Below are positions 1 through 7,259 of a stretch of 7,994 bases of DNA, piece after piece; the first letter of the stretch is position 1, and each line of letters opens with the position of its first letter. The stretch comes from Bacteroidota bacterium. GTDB lineage: Bacteria; Bacteroidota; Bacteroidia; Chitinophagales; UBA8649. Position numbers and translations under genes: made by a program. The stretch covers positions 1 to 7,994 of the forward strand of contig DLYY01000023.1 in assembly GCA_003447535.1 (NCBI GenBank), given 5' to 3'. The notes below the pieces were generated by a model. The model did no database searches. It was not told the DNA's origin and saw only the letters and a list, made by a program, of their open reading frames with translations.

Positions 1-2580
1 TATTTACCTTCCCTCGTCGTGACAAATCAGGGCATTAACAATGCCAGCGGTGTGAATGTATCATGCACGGTAACAGATTTTGTTGGCAATACGGTATATA
101 CCGCCACTATGTTCGGTAACACAACGATTGCACCTGGTGCAAGTGTAGCTTTTAATGATGGGGGCAGCGGGTTTTCCCCTTCTGCACAAATTGATTTATA
201 TACAGCCTCCTTCCAGGTGAGCATCAACCAAAATGATATCGTACCAGAAAATGATACGGCAAGTATTCAGCTTTTTATAAGTGACAGCCTTTATGCTAGG
301 GATGAAGCGGTATCAAACAGTCAAGTTGAGGGATCTTTAGGTATTGGCACAGGAGCGACAGGAATTTTAGGCAACAACTACCTGATTAACTCACCCACTG
401 AAGCAGTGGGGGTACAAGCCTTTTTCGATGGCGGCTTATTGATTGGAGATACGGTAAGAGGATATCTCTATTCCACATTATTTGGCGTGCCTGCTAATGT
501 CATCTCGACGTCTGCAGACTTCATCGTAACGGCAGCCGATACTCCTGTGATTCAACTAGATTTACTTTTCCCAAGCCAAGTACCACTTAATGGAGGACAG
601 ATCTATGCCTTTATGATTGAGGAAACAAGCGCTGTAGATAATGTGGGGATTTACTACAGTACGAACATCTTTACCCCGGGTACAACGAATGCCAATATCG
701 ATGGAGGACTTTTTGATGATTTAGGCAATTTAGGGTTCCCTAACCCCCTACTCGTTCGAGGCCTTTTGGCTTATACTCCTACGATTGGCTTCGCTGGACT
801 TATTAACGCAGGTAACGCAAACACGACAGTTAACTATTGCCCAGGAGAAAGCATTTTTTTAGCCACCGATGGTTCAGAAGTTGTTCCCGCCGGAGAGGCT
901 TATCAATGGTTATGGACAAGTACCTTGGACACCATAATTCTATCAGGAGTTGGGACAAACTACTTCGGTGATATCAATGCCGATTTAGTGGCTGCCATGT
1001 CTACGCCAATTGCACCAGGTAGTTATACAATCGAGGGAATGGTAACCGCTGGGGGTGCAATTGCGGACACCACAAACAACTCATTTACCATAAATGTCCT
1101 TACAGCAAATGATCCTTTATGTCAATCAACTCCAACGCCATGCCCTAATCCTATAACCGTTAATGCATCGATTACGGCTGACACCTGCGGACAAAATACC
1201 GGAGCTGTTTCGCTCACCACTGGCGGAGGATCAGGACAACTCTTTTATCAATGGAGTCCCGGAGGAGCACAAACAAGTTCCATAAATGGACTTTCTGCAG
1301 GAAATTATTCGGTTCAGATTACCGACATCACAGGATGTGATACTACTATCGCATATTCGGTCACTTCTGTAAATCCATCTATTTCATTATCTACTTCTGT
1401 CACAGACGAGTCTACAGGATGTGACGGGTCGGCTAGTGTGACCGTTACTAGTGGCAATGGACCGTTCACCTATCAGTGGAACGATCAGAATCAACAGACA
1501 ACAAGCACGGCCACTAATCTATGCGCAGGAAGCTACACGATCACGGTAAGTGATGGCAGTGGATGTTCGTCCTCTGCTACTGTGGTTGTGGGCTCAGGGA
1601 CATCGCCTTGTCCAAACCCTATTACTGTTAGTGCAACAATTACGGGAGATACCTGTGGGCAAAACACAGGCGCTATTTCGCTAACTACCACTGGAGGTTC
1701 AGGGCAAATCTTTTATCAATGGAGCCCCGGGGGGGCTCAGACAAGCTCCATTACTGGGCTTTCTGCAGGAAGTTATTCAGTTCAAATTACCGATATCACG
1801 GGATGTGACACTACGGTAACCTATGTTGTCTCCTCGGTTAATCCATCCTTTTCTCTATCCACTTCATCTACGGACGAATCGTGTGGATGTGATGGATCGG
1901 CTAGTGTAACGGTAAATGGCAATGGATTATTTACATATCAATGGGATGATGTTAACCAACAAAATACAAGTACTGCAAACGATTTGTGCGCAGGAACGTA
2001 CACGGTTATTGTTAGTGACGGCAGTGGGTGTTCATCCACAGCCACAGTTGTCGTGGGTACGGCTCCATCTGCCGTTTCGGTAAGTGTCACCTCAAGTCCT
2101 CAAACTGATGCAACCAACCCTGACGGAAGTGTAAGTGCATTTGCGTCTGGTGGTACACCTCCTTATTCCTATCTATGGAGTAATGGTAGTTCTGATGCCA
2201 TTGCCACAGGACTAACTGCTGGCAGCTACACTGTTGATGTATCCGACGCCAATGGTTGTGGGTCAAGTGCCAGTGTTACTGTAGTGGCCGATATCGATAC
2301 AACCACGAGTATACTCACCATGAATTGGCAAGAAGTTACTATATCGCCTAACCCAAGCAATGGTGATGTTCAAATTCAATGGACTTCCCAGCAAAGTATT
2401 CCTTACACGATTGCAATAATTGATGCTTCCGGAAGACAAATGATGTCATCTCAAGGGCAATCAGTACAAGGCGCAAATGTGGTGGGGATTGCGACGTCCA
2501 CTTTATCTGCTGGTTTATATCAAGTTATTATTGAAAGTCGAGATACTCAAGTTCAGATCTCCTTGACAATAAATCATTAA
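1..2580 (+). CDS. Secreted T9SS cargo protein with SprB repeats, 5'-truncated
   Basis: The reading frame is open from base 1, so the gene begins outside the window. A GTG at 19 lies inside a beta-rich domain and is not a credible start. The visible 859 residues (codon 1 = base 1) comprise a CARDB-like adhesive segment (about 1-85); a middle region (about 95-260) resembling one common in Bacteroidota secreted proteins, with an SDSLYARDEA-like opening and a later GDTVRGYLYS stretch; and a linker with YCPGES (about 280-380). Then come five Ig-like SprB-type units (381-760), each ending in an aGxYsVxVtDxxGC-like motif. The tail (about 774-859) has the type A sorting signature: ISPNPSNG, then GLYQVII near the end. 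By family knowledge the protein crosses the inner membrane by Sec and the outer membrane by T9SS, where the tail is removed. The likely role is adhesion or surface structure; no catalytic domain is visible. The class is secure, the function is not. Confidence 0.9.
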   Translation, partial: YLPSLVVTNQGINNASGVNVSCTVTDFVGNTVYTATMFGNTTIAPGASVAFNDGGSGFSPSAQIDLYTASFQVSINQNDIVPENDTASIQLFISDSLYARDEAVSNSQVEGSLGIGTGATGILGNNYLINSPTEAVGVQAFFDGGLLIGDTVRGYLYSTLFGVPANVISTSADFIVTAADTPVIQLDLLFPSQVPLNGGQIYAFMIEETSAVDNVGIYYSTNIFTPGTTNANIDGGLFDDLGNLGFPNPLLVRGLLAYTPTIGFAGLINAGNANTTVNYCPGESIFLATDGSEVVPAGEAYQWLWTSTLDTIILSGVGTNYFGDINADLVAAMSTPIAPGSYTIEGMVTAGGAIADTTNNSFTINVLTANDPLCQSTPTPCPNPITVNASITADTCGQNTGAVSLTTGGGSGQLFYQWSPGGAQTSSINGLSAGNYSVQITDITGCDTTIAYSVTSVNPSISLSTSVTDESTGCDGSASVTVTSGNGPFTYQWNDQNQQTTSTATNLCAGSYTITVSDGSGCSSSATVVVGSGTSPCPNPITVSATITGDTCGQNTGAISLTTTGGSGQIFYQWSPGGAQTSSITGLSAGSYSVQITDITGCDTTVTYVVSSVNPSFSLSTSSTDESCGCDGSASVTVNGNGLFTYQWDDVNQQNTSTANDLCAGTYTVIVSDGSGCSSTATVVVGTAPSAVSVSVTSSPQTDATNPDGSVSAFASGGTPPYSYLWSNGSSDAIATGLTAGSYTVDVSDANGCGSSASVTVVADIDTTTSILTMNWQEVTISPNPSNGDVQIQWTSQQSIPYTIAIIDASGRQMMSSQGQSVQGANVVGIATSTLSAGLYQVIIESRDTQVQISLTINH
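1141..2058 (+). repeat. Tandem duplication of a 151-codon double SprB module
   Basis: Two in-frame copies run 1141-1593 and 1609-2058, with starts 468 bases apart and a 15-base linker (1594-1608) after copy 1. Both open with CPNPITV and end with ATVVVG. Copy 2 is one codon shorter, with TVTSGNG becoming TVNGNG. By eye the proteins are about four fifths identical, while many matching codons differ at the third base. Each copy is itself two SprB-like halves, the first with QWSPGGAQTSS and GLSAG, the second with TYQW and LCAG. A fifth, more diverged unit follows at about 2080-2290 (PYSYLWSNG, AGSYTVDVSDANGC). The array probably forms a stalk or adhesive surface. Confidence 0.88.
2320..2577 (+). 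other. T9SS type A C-terminal sorting domain (coding segment)
   Basis: The last 86 codons encode a compact beta-sandwich tail of the kind known as Por secretion tail or type A sorting domain. It opens with MNWQEVTISPNPSNG, continues through IAIIDASGRQM, and has the late glycine motif LSAGLYQVIIES before ending in LTINH. In the family this domain is recognised by the T9SS translocon and cleaved during attachment or release. The final residues lack the lysine or arginine often seen at the extreme end, a small deviation. The call rests on the ordered motifs and the C-terminal position. Confidence 0.85.
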
Positions 2581-2594
2581 CTGAACTAGTATTC

Positions 2595-3860
2595 TCAATT
2601 AAACTCATATCCAATGTCGGCGCGGTAAAACGCGCCGTCAAATTGAACTTGACCCGCTACCTCTTTTGCGCGAGTTAAGGAGGCCTTTAGATCATCTCCC
2701 AGAGCGGTGACTGAAACCACGCGTCCACCATTAGTTACTAGCGCATCGCCATCCCTTTTGGTGCCCGCGTGATAGATAAATGCGTCGTTGGATAAAGGAG
2801 GTAATGTCAGAGGCAAACCCTTTGCGTAAGCCTTTGGGTATCCTTTCGATGCTATGACTACGGTAGAAGCACATTGCGTATCGATTGCTAAATGATAGTT
2901 TTTAAGGTTTCCTGTCGCAGCACTCCAACAAGCTTCCAACACGTCAGAAGTAATCCTTGGCAAGACAACCTGAGTTTCTGGATCTCCAAACCGACAATTG
3001 TATTCAATCACATGAACATCTCCCGCCTCAGAAAGGATTACACCAATGTACAATACACCATGGTAGACAAGACCCTCTTTGTGCAGCCCGTTTATTGTCG
3101 GTTGAATTACAGAACGCTCCACCTGAACCATTATCTCCTTACTCACAAAGGGCGGTGGCGAAACAGCACCCATCCCTCCTGTATTTAACCCTGTATCACC
3201 CTCTCCAACACGTTTGTAATCTTTGGCTGTTGGTAAAATCTTGTAGTCTTTGCCATCAGTTAGAACAAACACAGAAAACTCTATACCCGTTAAAAACTCT
3301 TCGATCACAACGCGAGCACTGCTTTGGCCAAACTGTTGTTCTACAATCATCTTGCGTAAGCACGTTTTCGCTTCGTCTAAGTCATCCAAAATAAGTACAC
3401 CTTTGCCCGCAGCAAGACCATCTGCCTTTAGAACATATGGCCCCTTTGTATGCTCTAAGTGCCGCATACCCTCTTCAAGATTATCGGCAGTTACCTCCAT
3501 GTAGGATGCCGTTGGTATGTTGCGACGGCTCATAAATGCCTTTGCAAAGCCTTTGCTTCCCTCCAATTGAGCCGCAGCCTGTGACGGCCCAAAGACGGGG
3601 ACGTTACGCTTGTCAAAAAAGTCATAGACTCCGCTGACAAGCGGTTGTTCAGGCCCTACGCATATAAAATCGATTTTTTTTTGTTCTACAACTTGTGCCA
3701 ACCCTTCAAAATCTGTTGGTGGACAGTCTAAAGACTCTCCTAACGAATGACTACCTGCATTACCGGGAGCGAGAAAAAGCTTGTCCAATCGAGGCGATAG
3801 ACTAAAGGAACGTGCCAAGGCATGTTCTCGGCCCCCGCTACCTAGAAGTAAAACATTCAT
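2595..3860 (-). CDS. purD: Phosphoribosylamine-glycine ligase (GAR synthetase)
   Basis: This cytoplasmic ATP-grasp enzyme joins glycine to 5-phosphoribosylamine using ATP, the second step of de novo purine synthesis. The 421-residue product matches the usual length of about 420-430. Family motifs occur in order: GSGGREHAL (7-15), the phosphate-binding opening; APGNAG (31-36); ATP-grasp loop KADGLAAGKG (145-154); LNTGGMGA (225-232); EYNCRFGDPETQ (286-297), with likely metal ligands; and a C-terminal domain ending FYRADIGY. I start at the ATG at 3860 because MNVLLLGSGG is the conserved beginning. An ATG at 3869 would add only MKK and is equally possible. The frame is open to 3929, but the added residues resemble no PurD. 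The gene stands alone, converging with the T9SS cargo gene (14 bases between stops) and diverging from secA. No other purine genes are visible. Confidence 0.96.
   Translation of the reverse strand: MNVLLLGSGGREHALARSFSLSPRLDKLFLAPGNAGSHSLGESLDCPPTDFEGLAQVVEQKKIDFICVGPEQPLVSGVYDFFDKRNVPVFGPSQAAAQLEGSKGFAKAFMSRRNIPTASYMEVTADNLEEGMRHLEHTKGPYVLKADGLAAGKGVLILDDLDEAKTCLRKMIVEQQFGQSSARVVIEEFLTGIEFSVFVLTDGKDYKILPTAKDYKRVGEGDTGLNTGGMGAVSPPPFVSKEIMVQVERSVIQPTINGLHKEGLVYHGVLYIGVILSEAGDVHVIEYNCRFGDPETQVVLPRITSDVLEACWSAATGNLKNYHLAIDTQCASTVVIASKGYPKAYAKGLPLTLPPLSNDAFIYHAGTKRDGDALVTNGGRVVSVTALGDDLKASLTRAKEVAGQVQFDGAFYRADIGYEFN
2618..2637. other. GC-rich perfect inverted repeat near convergent gene ends
   Basis: The arms CGGCGCG (2618-2624) and CGCGCCG (2631-2637) are perfectly complementary around a 6-base loop. 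Two further pairs are possible beyond one mismatch. The hairpin lies within the last codons of purD, in the DGAFYRADIGY segment, and 38 bases past the stop of the T9SS cargo gene, so it could form in either transcript. Neither strand has a run of T directly after the stem, so it is not a classical intrinsic terminator. It may slow polymerase or protect a 3' end, or it may simply follow from the coding sequence. Confidence 0.4.
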
Positions 3861-3962
3861 TTTTTTCATGCGTTTAAAGGTAATGAAGTCCCCATGTATT
3901 GAAGGCAGAATACTTTGGACAAGGGACAATAATGACGTATTTTTCCGTACTGAAAAAGACCT
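3861..3962. promoter_or_regulatory. Divergent intergenic region between purD and secA
   Basis: About 100 bases separate the two starts, so promoters for both genes should lie here. Toward secA there is a good match to the Bacteroidota pattern (listed separately). Toward purD the best match on the minus strand is TACCTTTA (complement of 3875-3882), one base off TAnnTTTG, but no TTTG or TTG sits at the expected distance. Its closeness to the ATG at 3869 would favour translation from 3860. I see no Shine-Dalgarno sequence on either side and no palindromic operator or PurR-like box. Confidence 0.45.
3914..3945 (+). promoter_or_regulatory. Candidate secA promoter, Bacteroidota type
   Basis: TTTG at 3914-3917 is followed after 20 bases by TATTTTTC at 3938-3945. 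The phylum's primary sigma factor is known to favour TTTG, a 19-21 base spacer and TAnnTTTG. This site matches the first element and spacing fully and seven of the eight positions of the -7 element (six counting fixed bases as TAnnTTT, with C for the final G). Transcription would start near 3950, leaving a leader of roughly 10-13 bases that is A-rich (GAAAAAG) before the secA ATG. The pattern is short enough to arise by chance, so the call is tentative. Confidence 0.45.
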
Positions 3963-6900
3963 ATGGCCGGATTTCTAGAAGGAGTATTCAACCTTTTTGG
4001 CAAAAAAAATGAGCGTGACCGTAAGGAGGTTCAGCCCAGAATTGACCTTATCAATGCCAATGATGCAGAATATGCCCAGTTAAGTGACGAAGCATTGCGC
4101 AATAAAACCAACGAGTTTCGCGAGCGCCTAGATGCGCATTTGTCGGGCATCAAAGCAGAAGTTTCCGAATTGGATCAAAAGGTTAATCAGGAGGATCTTG
4201 ATCTCGATACCAAGGAGGAAATCTTTAAGACGATTGATGACCTGAAAAAAAAGCAGGATGAGTCCATTGAGGTTTTTCTAAAAGAAATTCTTCCGGAAGC
4301 ATTTGCGGTCATGAAAGAAACGTCAAGGCGATTTTCTGAAGCCGACAAACTTCGTGTGAAAGCCACCGACTTAGACAGGGAATTGGCCATTGATGCTGAC
4401 TATGTATCGATTCAAAACGATACGGCTGAGTACAAGACATCATGGGATGCAGCAGGCAGCATGATTGATTGGAAAATGATCCACTATGATGTACAGTTGC
4501 ATGGTGGTATTGTCCTTCATGAAGGTAAGATTGCCGAGATGCAAACGGGTGAAGGTAAGACCCTTGTATCGACACTACCGGCCTACTTAAATGCTATTGC
4601 TGGCTTGGGCGTACACATTATTACGGTCAACAACTACCTCGCGCGTCGAGATTGCGAGTGGAATCGACCGCTCTTTGCCTTTCTTGGTCTCACTGTCGAC
4701 TGTATTGACCTCTATCGACCTCACTCTCCCGAACGAATACAGGCCTATAAGGCGGATATAACATATGGCACCAACAATGAGTTTGGTTTTGATTACTTGA
4801 GAGATAACATGGTCAATAGCACCAAGGAAATCATGCAAACCAAGTTGCACTATGCAATGATTGATGAGGTCGACTCCGTTTTAGTGGACGATGCACGAAC
4901 ACCTCTTATTATATCTGGACCTATCGGCAAAAGCAACGAACAACAGTTTCATGAGCTAAAACCACGTATTCAGCGATTGATCGATGTTCAAAAAAAGGAC
5001 GCTACCCAATACCTCACCTCCGCTAAGAAAAAGATTGCCGAGGGCAACACAGGATACAAAGAAGGAGAGGGGGGATTTGATTTGTTAAGAGCCTACCGCG
5101 CTTTTCCAAAGAATAAGCCCCTCATTAAATTCTTAAGTGAAGCAGGAAATCGACAAGTTCTTCAAAAGACAGAAAACTTCTATCTCCAAGACCAGTCTAA
5201 AGAAATGCCTACTGTGGATGAAGCGCTCTACTTCATAATTGAAGAAAAACAAAACTCGATTGACCTCACAGACAAAGGAATTGATCTAATTACGGCCAAC
5301 GGCGAGGACCGTGAATTTTTTGTACTTCCTGACGTTGGCATTGAGATTGCGGAAATCGAACAAAAGAAACTTCCCGAAGAAGAAGAGCTCAAGCTAAAAG
5401 ACGAGTTAATGTCCAATTTCGCGGTTAAATCTGAGCGCCTACACTCCATTAATCAACTCTTGAAGGCCTATGCCCTATATGAGCGCGATGATCAGTATGT
5501 GGTCATGGATGAAAAGGTCAAAATCGTGGATGAAAACACAGGACGTATTATGGACGGCCGTCGCTACTCCGACGGTCTACATCAGGCAATTGAGGCAAAG
5601 GAAAATGTCAAAGTAGAAGCAGCTACCCAGACCCGTGCCACAGTGACGCTTCAAAACTTTTTTCGAATGTATCACAAACTTTCCGGTATGACGGGGACGG
5701 CCATCACAGAAGCTGGAGAGCTTTGGGATATCTATAAGCTCGATGTGGTTGAAATCCCTACCAATAAGCCCATTATTCGAGATGATAGAAACGACTTAGT
5801 GTATAAGACCGAGCGGGAAAAGTATAATGCGATCATCGAGGAAGTCAAAGTGTTAACTGACCAAAAGAGACCCGTCTTGGTGGGTACAACCTCTGTAGAG
5901 ATCTCGGAAAAACTTGCCCGCATGTTGTCTCGGCAAAAGATTAAGCACAATGTTCTTAACGCCAAGCAGCACCAGCGAGAAGCGGAAGTAGTTGCCGAGG
6001 CGGGCAGACCTGGTGCAGTAACTATTGCGACCAATATGGCAGGTCGTGGTACCGATATCAAGTTGTCTCAAGAGGTCCTTGACGCCGGAGGACTGGCAAT
6101 TATTGGTTCAGAGCGACATGACTCACGACGAGTTGACCGTCAGTTACGCGGACGAGCTGGAAGACAGGGAGATGCTGGTTCTTCACAATTCTTTATTTCC
6201 TTGGAGGACAGACTTATGAGGCTTTTTGGCTCTGAGAGAATCTCTAAGGTCATGGACCGTTTTGGGTATGAAGAAGGAGAGGTTATCCAACACAACATGA
6301 TTACCAAGTCCATTGAGCGGGCCCAACGTAAAGTGGAGGAGAATAATTTTGGTACTCGAAAACGCTTGATTGAATACGATGATGTCATGAACCTTCAGCG
6401 GGAAGTAATCTACACCAAACGACGAAATGCTCTTTTCGGTGATCGACTAAGTGTGGATATTCTAGATGCCTTCTACTCGTTGGCAGACAACGCGATTCAG
6501 CTTTATAAAGAAGAGGAATACAATGACTACGAAGGCTTTAAATTGTATTGCTTTAGAATGTTTGCCCTAAACCCCTCTGTAAGTGAATCTGAGTTTGAAT
6601 CAAGCAATAGTGAAGCGCTGATCTCCTCTTTGTTTGAGCAAATTACTGAGCAATATAAACGAAGAACCAGTCAGATTCGAGACAATGCGCTCCCAGTTCT
6701 TCGGCGTATCCATGCCGAACGAGGTGAAGCAGTCAAAAATGTTGTCTTTCCGGTTTCCGATGGTCGAAGGCAAGCCCAAGTAACGCTAAAACTAGAAGAA
6801 GCGTTAGAAGAAAATGGGAATGCTGTTATGACAGCTGTTGAACGCAGTATATCCCTAGCATTAATCGACGATAAATGGAAGGATCATCTAAGAACCATGG

Positions 6901-7259
6901 ATGATCTAAAGCAGGAAGTTCGAACGGCATCTTATGAGCAAAAAGACCCCTTATTGGTCTACAAACAAGAAGCGTATCAGCTGTTTGAAAACCTCATCAT
7001 TGACATTAATGAAAACCTCTGTAGCTTTCTTGCCAAAGTAAATATTGTCGGGAATCAAGAAGCTCAGCAAGCACAACAAGTTGCACCTTCTGAAAAACTA
7101 ACAGCCTCAAGGCCTAGCGAAGGAGGAAATGCCCAAGAAAGACGAAAAGAAAGACCCAAAGCAACACCTGTTCGCGCAACGAAAAAAGTAGGACGTAATG
7201 AGCCTTGTCCCTGCGGTAGTGGAAAAAAATACAAACAATGTCATGGCTTACAATCTTAG
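3963..7259 (+). CDS. secA: Preprotein translocase ATPase SecA
   Basis: SecA drives unfolded preproteins through SecYEG across the inner membrane by ATP hydrolysis. The product is 1098 residues against about 900 in E. coli. NBD1 has Walker A MQTGEGKT (193-200) and the DEVD box (301-304) followed by ARTPLIISGP. A preprotein-binding region lies at about 320-520, then GRIMDGRRYSDG (527 on) and GMTGTA (575-580). NBD2 carries MAGRGTDI (692-699) and the arginine-finger segment QLRGRAGRQGD (727-737). The helical scaffold includes IDDKWKDHL (from 968). A low-complexity Q- and charge-rich linker (about 1045-1078) leads to a zinc motif C1082-X-C1084-X8-C1093-H1094, which in other bacteria binds SecB or membrane. 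Compared with E. coli there are about 90 extra residues before Walker A and about 70 after the DEVD region. Starting at the ATG at 3963 gives the usual short amphipathic N-terminus. Two overlapping genes follow, probably on the same transcript. Confidence 0.98.
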   Translation: MAGFLEGVFNLFGKKNERDRKEVQPRIDLINANDAEYAQLSDEALRNKTNEFRERLDAHLSGIKAEVSELDQKVNQEDLDLDTKEEIFKTIDDLKKKQDESIEVFLKEILPEAFAVMKETSRRFSEADKLRVKATDLDRELAIDADYVSIQNDTAEYKTSWDAAGSMIDWKMIHYDVQLHGGIVLHEGKIAEMQTGEGKTLVSTLPAYLNAIAGLGVHIITVNNYLARRDCEWNRPLFAFLGLTVDCIDLYRPHSPERIQAYKADITYGTNNEFGFDYLRDNMVNSTKEIMQTKLHYAMIDEVDSVLVDDARTPLIISGPIGKSNEQQFHELKPRIQRLIDVQKKDATQYLTSAKKKIAEGNTGYKEGEGGFDLLRAYRAFPKNKPLIKFLSEAGNRQVLQKTENFYLQDQSKEMPTVDEALYFIIEEKQNSIDLTDKGIDLITANGEDREFFVLPDVGIEIAEIEQKKLPEEEELKLKDELMSNFAVKSERLHSINQLLKAYALYERDDQYVVMDEKVKIVDENTGRIMDGRRYSDGLHQAIEAKENVKVEAATQTRATVTLQNFFRMYHKLSGMTGTAITEAGELWDIYKLDVVEIPTNKPIIRDDRNDLVYKTEREKYNAIIEEVKVLTDQKRPVLVGTTSVEISEKLARMLSRQKIKHNVLNAKQHQREAEVVAEAGRPGAVTIATNMAGRGTDIKLSQEVLDAGGLAIIGSERHDSRRVDRQLRGRAGRQGDAGSSQFFISLEDRLMRLFGSERISKVMDRFGYEEGEVIQHNMITKSIERAQRKVEENNFGTRKRLIEYDDVMNLQREVIYTKRRNALFGDRLSVDILDAFYSLADNAIQLYKEEEYNDYEGFKLYCFRMFALNPSVSESEFESSNSEALISSLFEQITEQYKRRTSQIRDNALPVLRRIHAERGEAVKNVVFPVSDGRRQAQVTLKLEEALEENGNAVMTAVERSISLALIDDKWKDHLRTMDDLKQEVRTASYEQKDPLLVYKQEAYQLFENLIIDINENLCSFLAKVNIVGNQEAQQAQQVAPSEKLTASRPSEGGNAQERRKERPKATPVRATKKVGRNEPCPCGSGKKYKQCHGLQS

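Noticed and set aside
27..227. Short minus-strand open frame opposite the T9SS cargo gene
   Set aside because: The plus-strand frame encodes clear beta-rich secreted-protein sequence here; the antisense product has no family features.
1141..2058. Possible CRISPR or other noncoding repeat array
   Set aside because: The units are long (about 450 bases), in frame and translate to SprB-type folds; they are protein-level repeats.
2892..3504. Several plus-strand open frames opposite purD (2892-3188, 2957-3394, 3250-3504)
   Set aside because: They are antisense to strongly conserved purD codons, overlap one another in different frames and show no recognisable domain or signal peptide.
3861..3929. 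N-terminal extension of purD to an ATG at 3929
   Set aside because: The 23 extra residues precede the universally conserved MNVLLLGSGGREHA start and would run through the likely divergent promoter region.
4187..6388. Minus-strand and alternate-frame open frames within secA
   Set aside because: They mirror the conserved ATPase coding sequence, have serine/arginine-rich composition typical of antisense frames and lack any start context or motif.
7198..7242. GTG start at 7198 for the SPOR-like gene
   Set aside because: It would put a hydrophilic 15-residue stretch before the signal peptide and lengthen the overlap with secA to 62 bases; the ATG at 7243 fits an exported protein.
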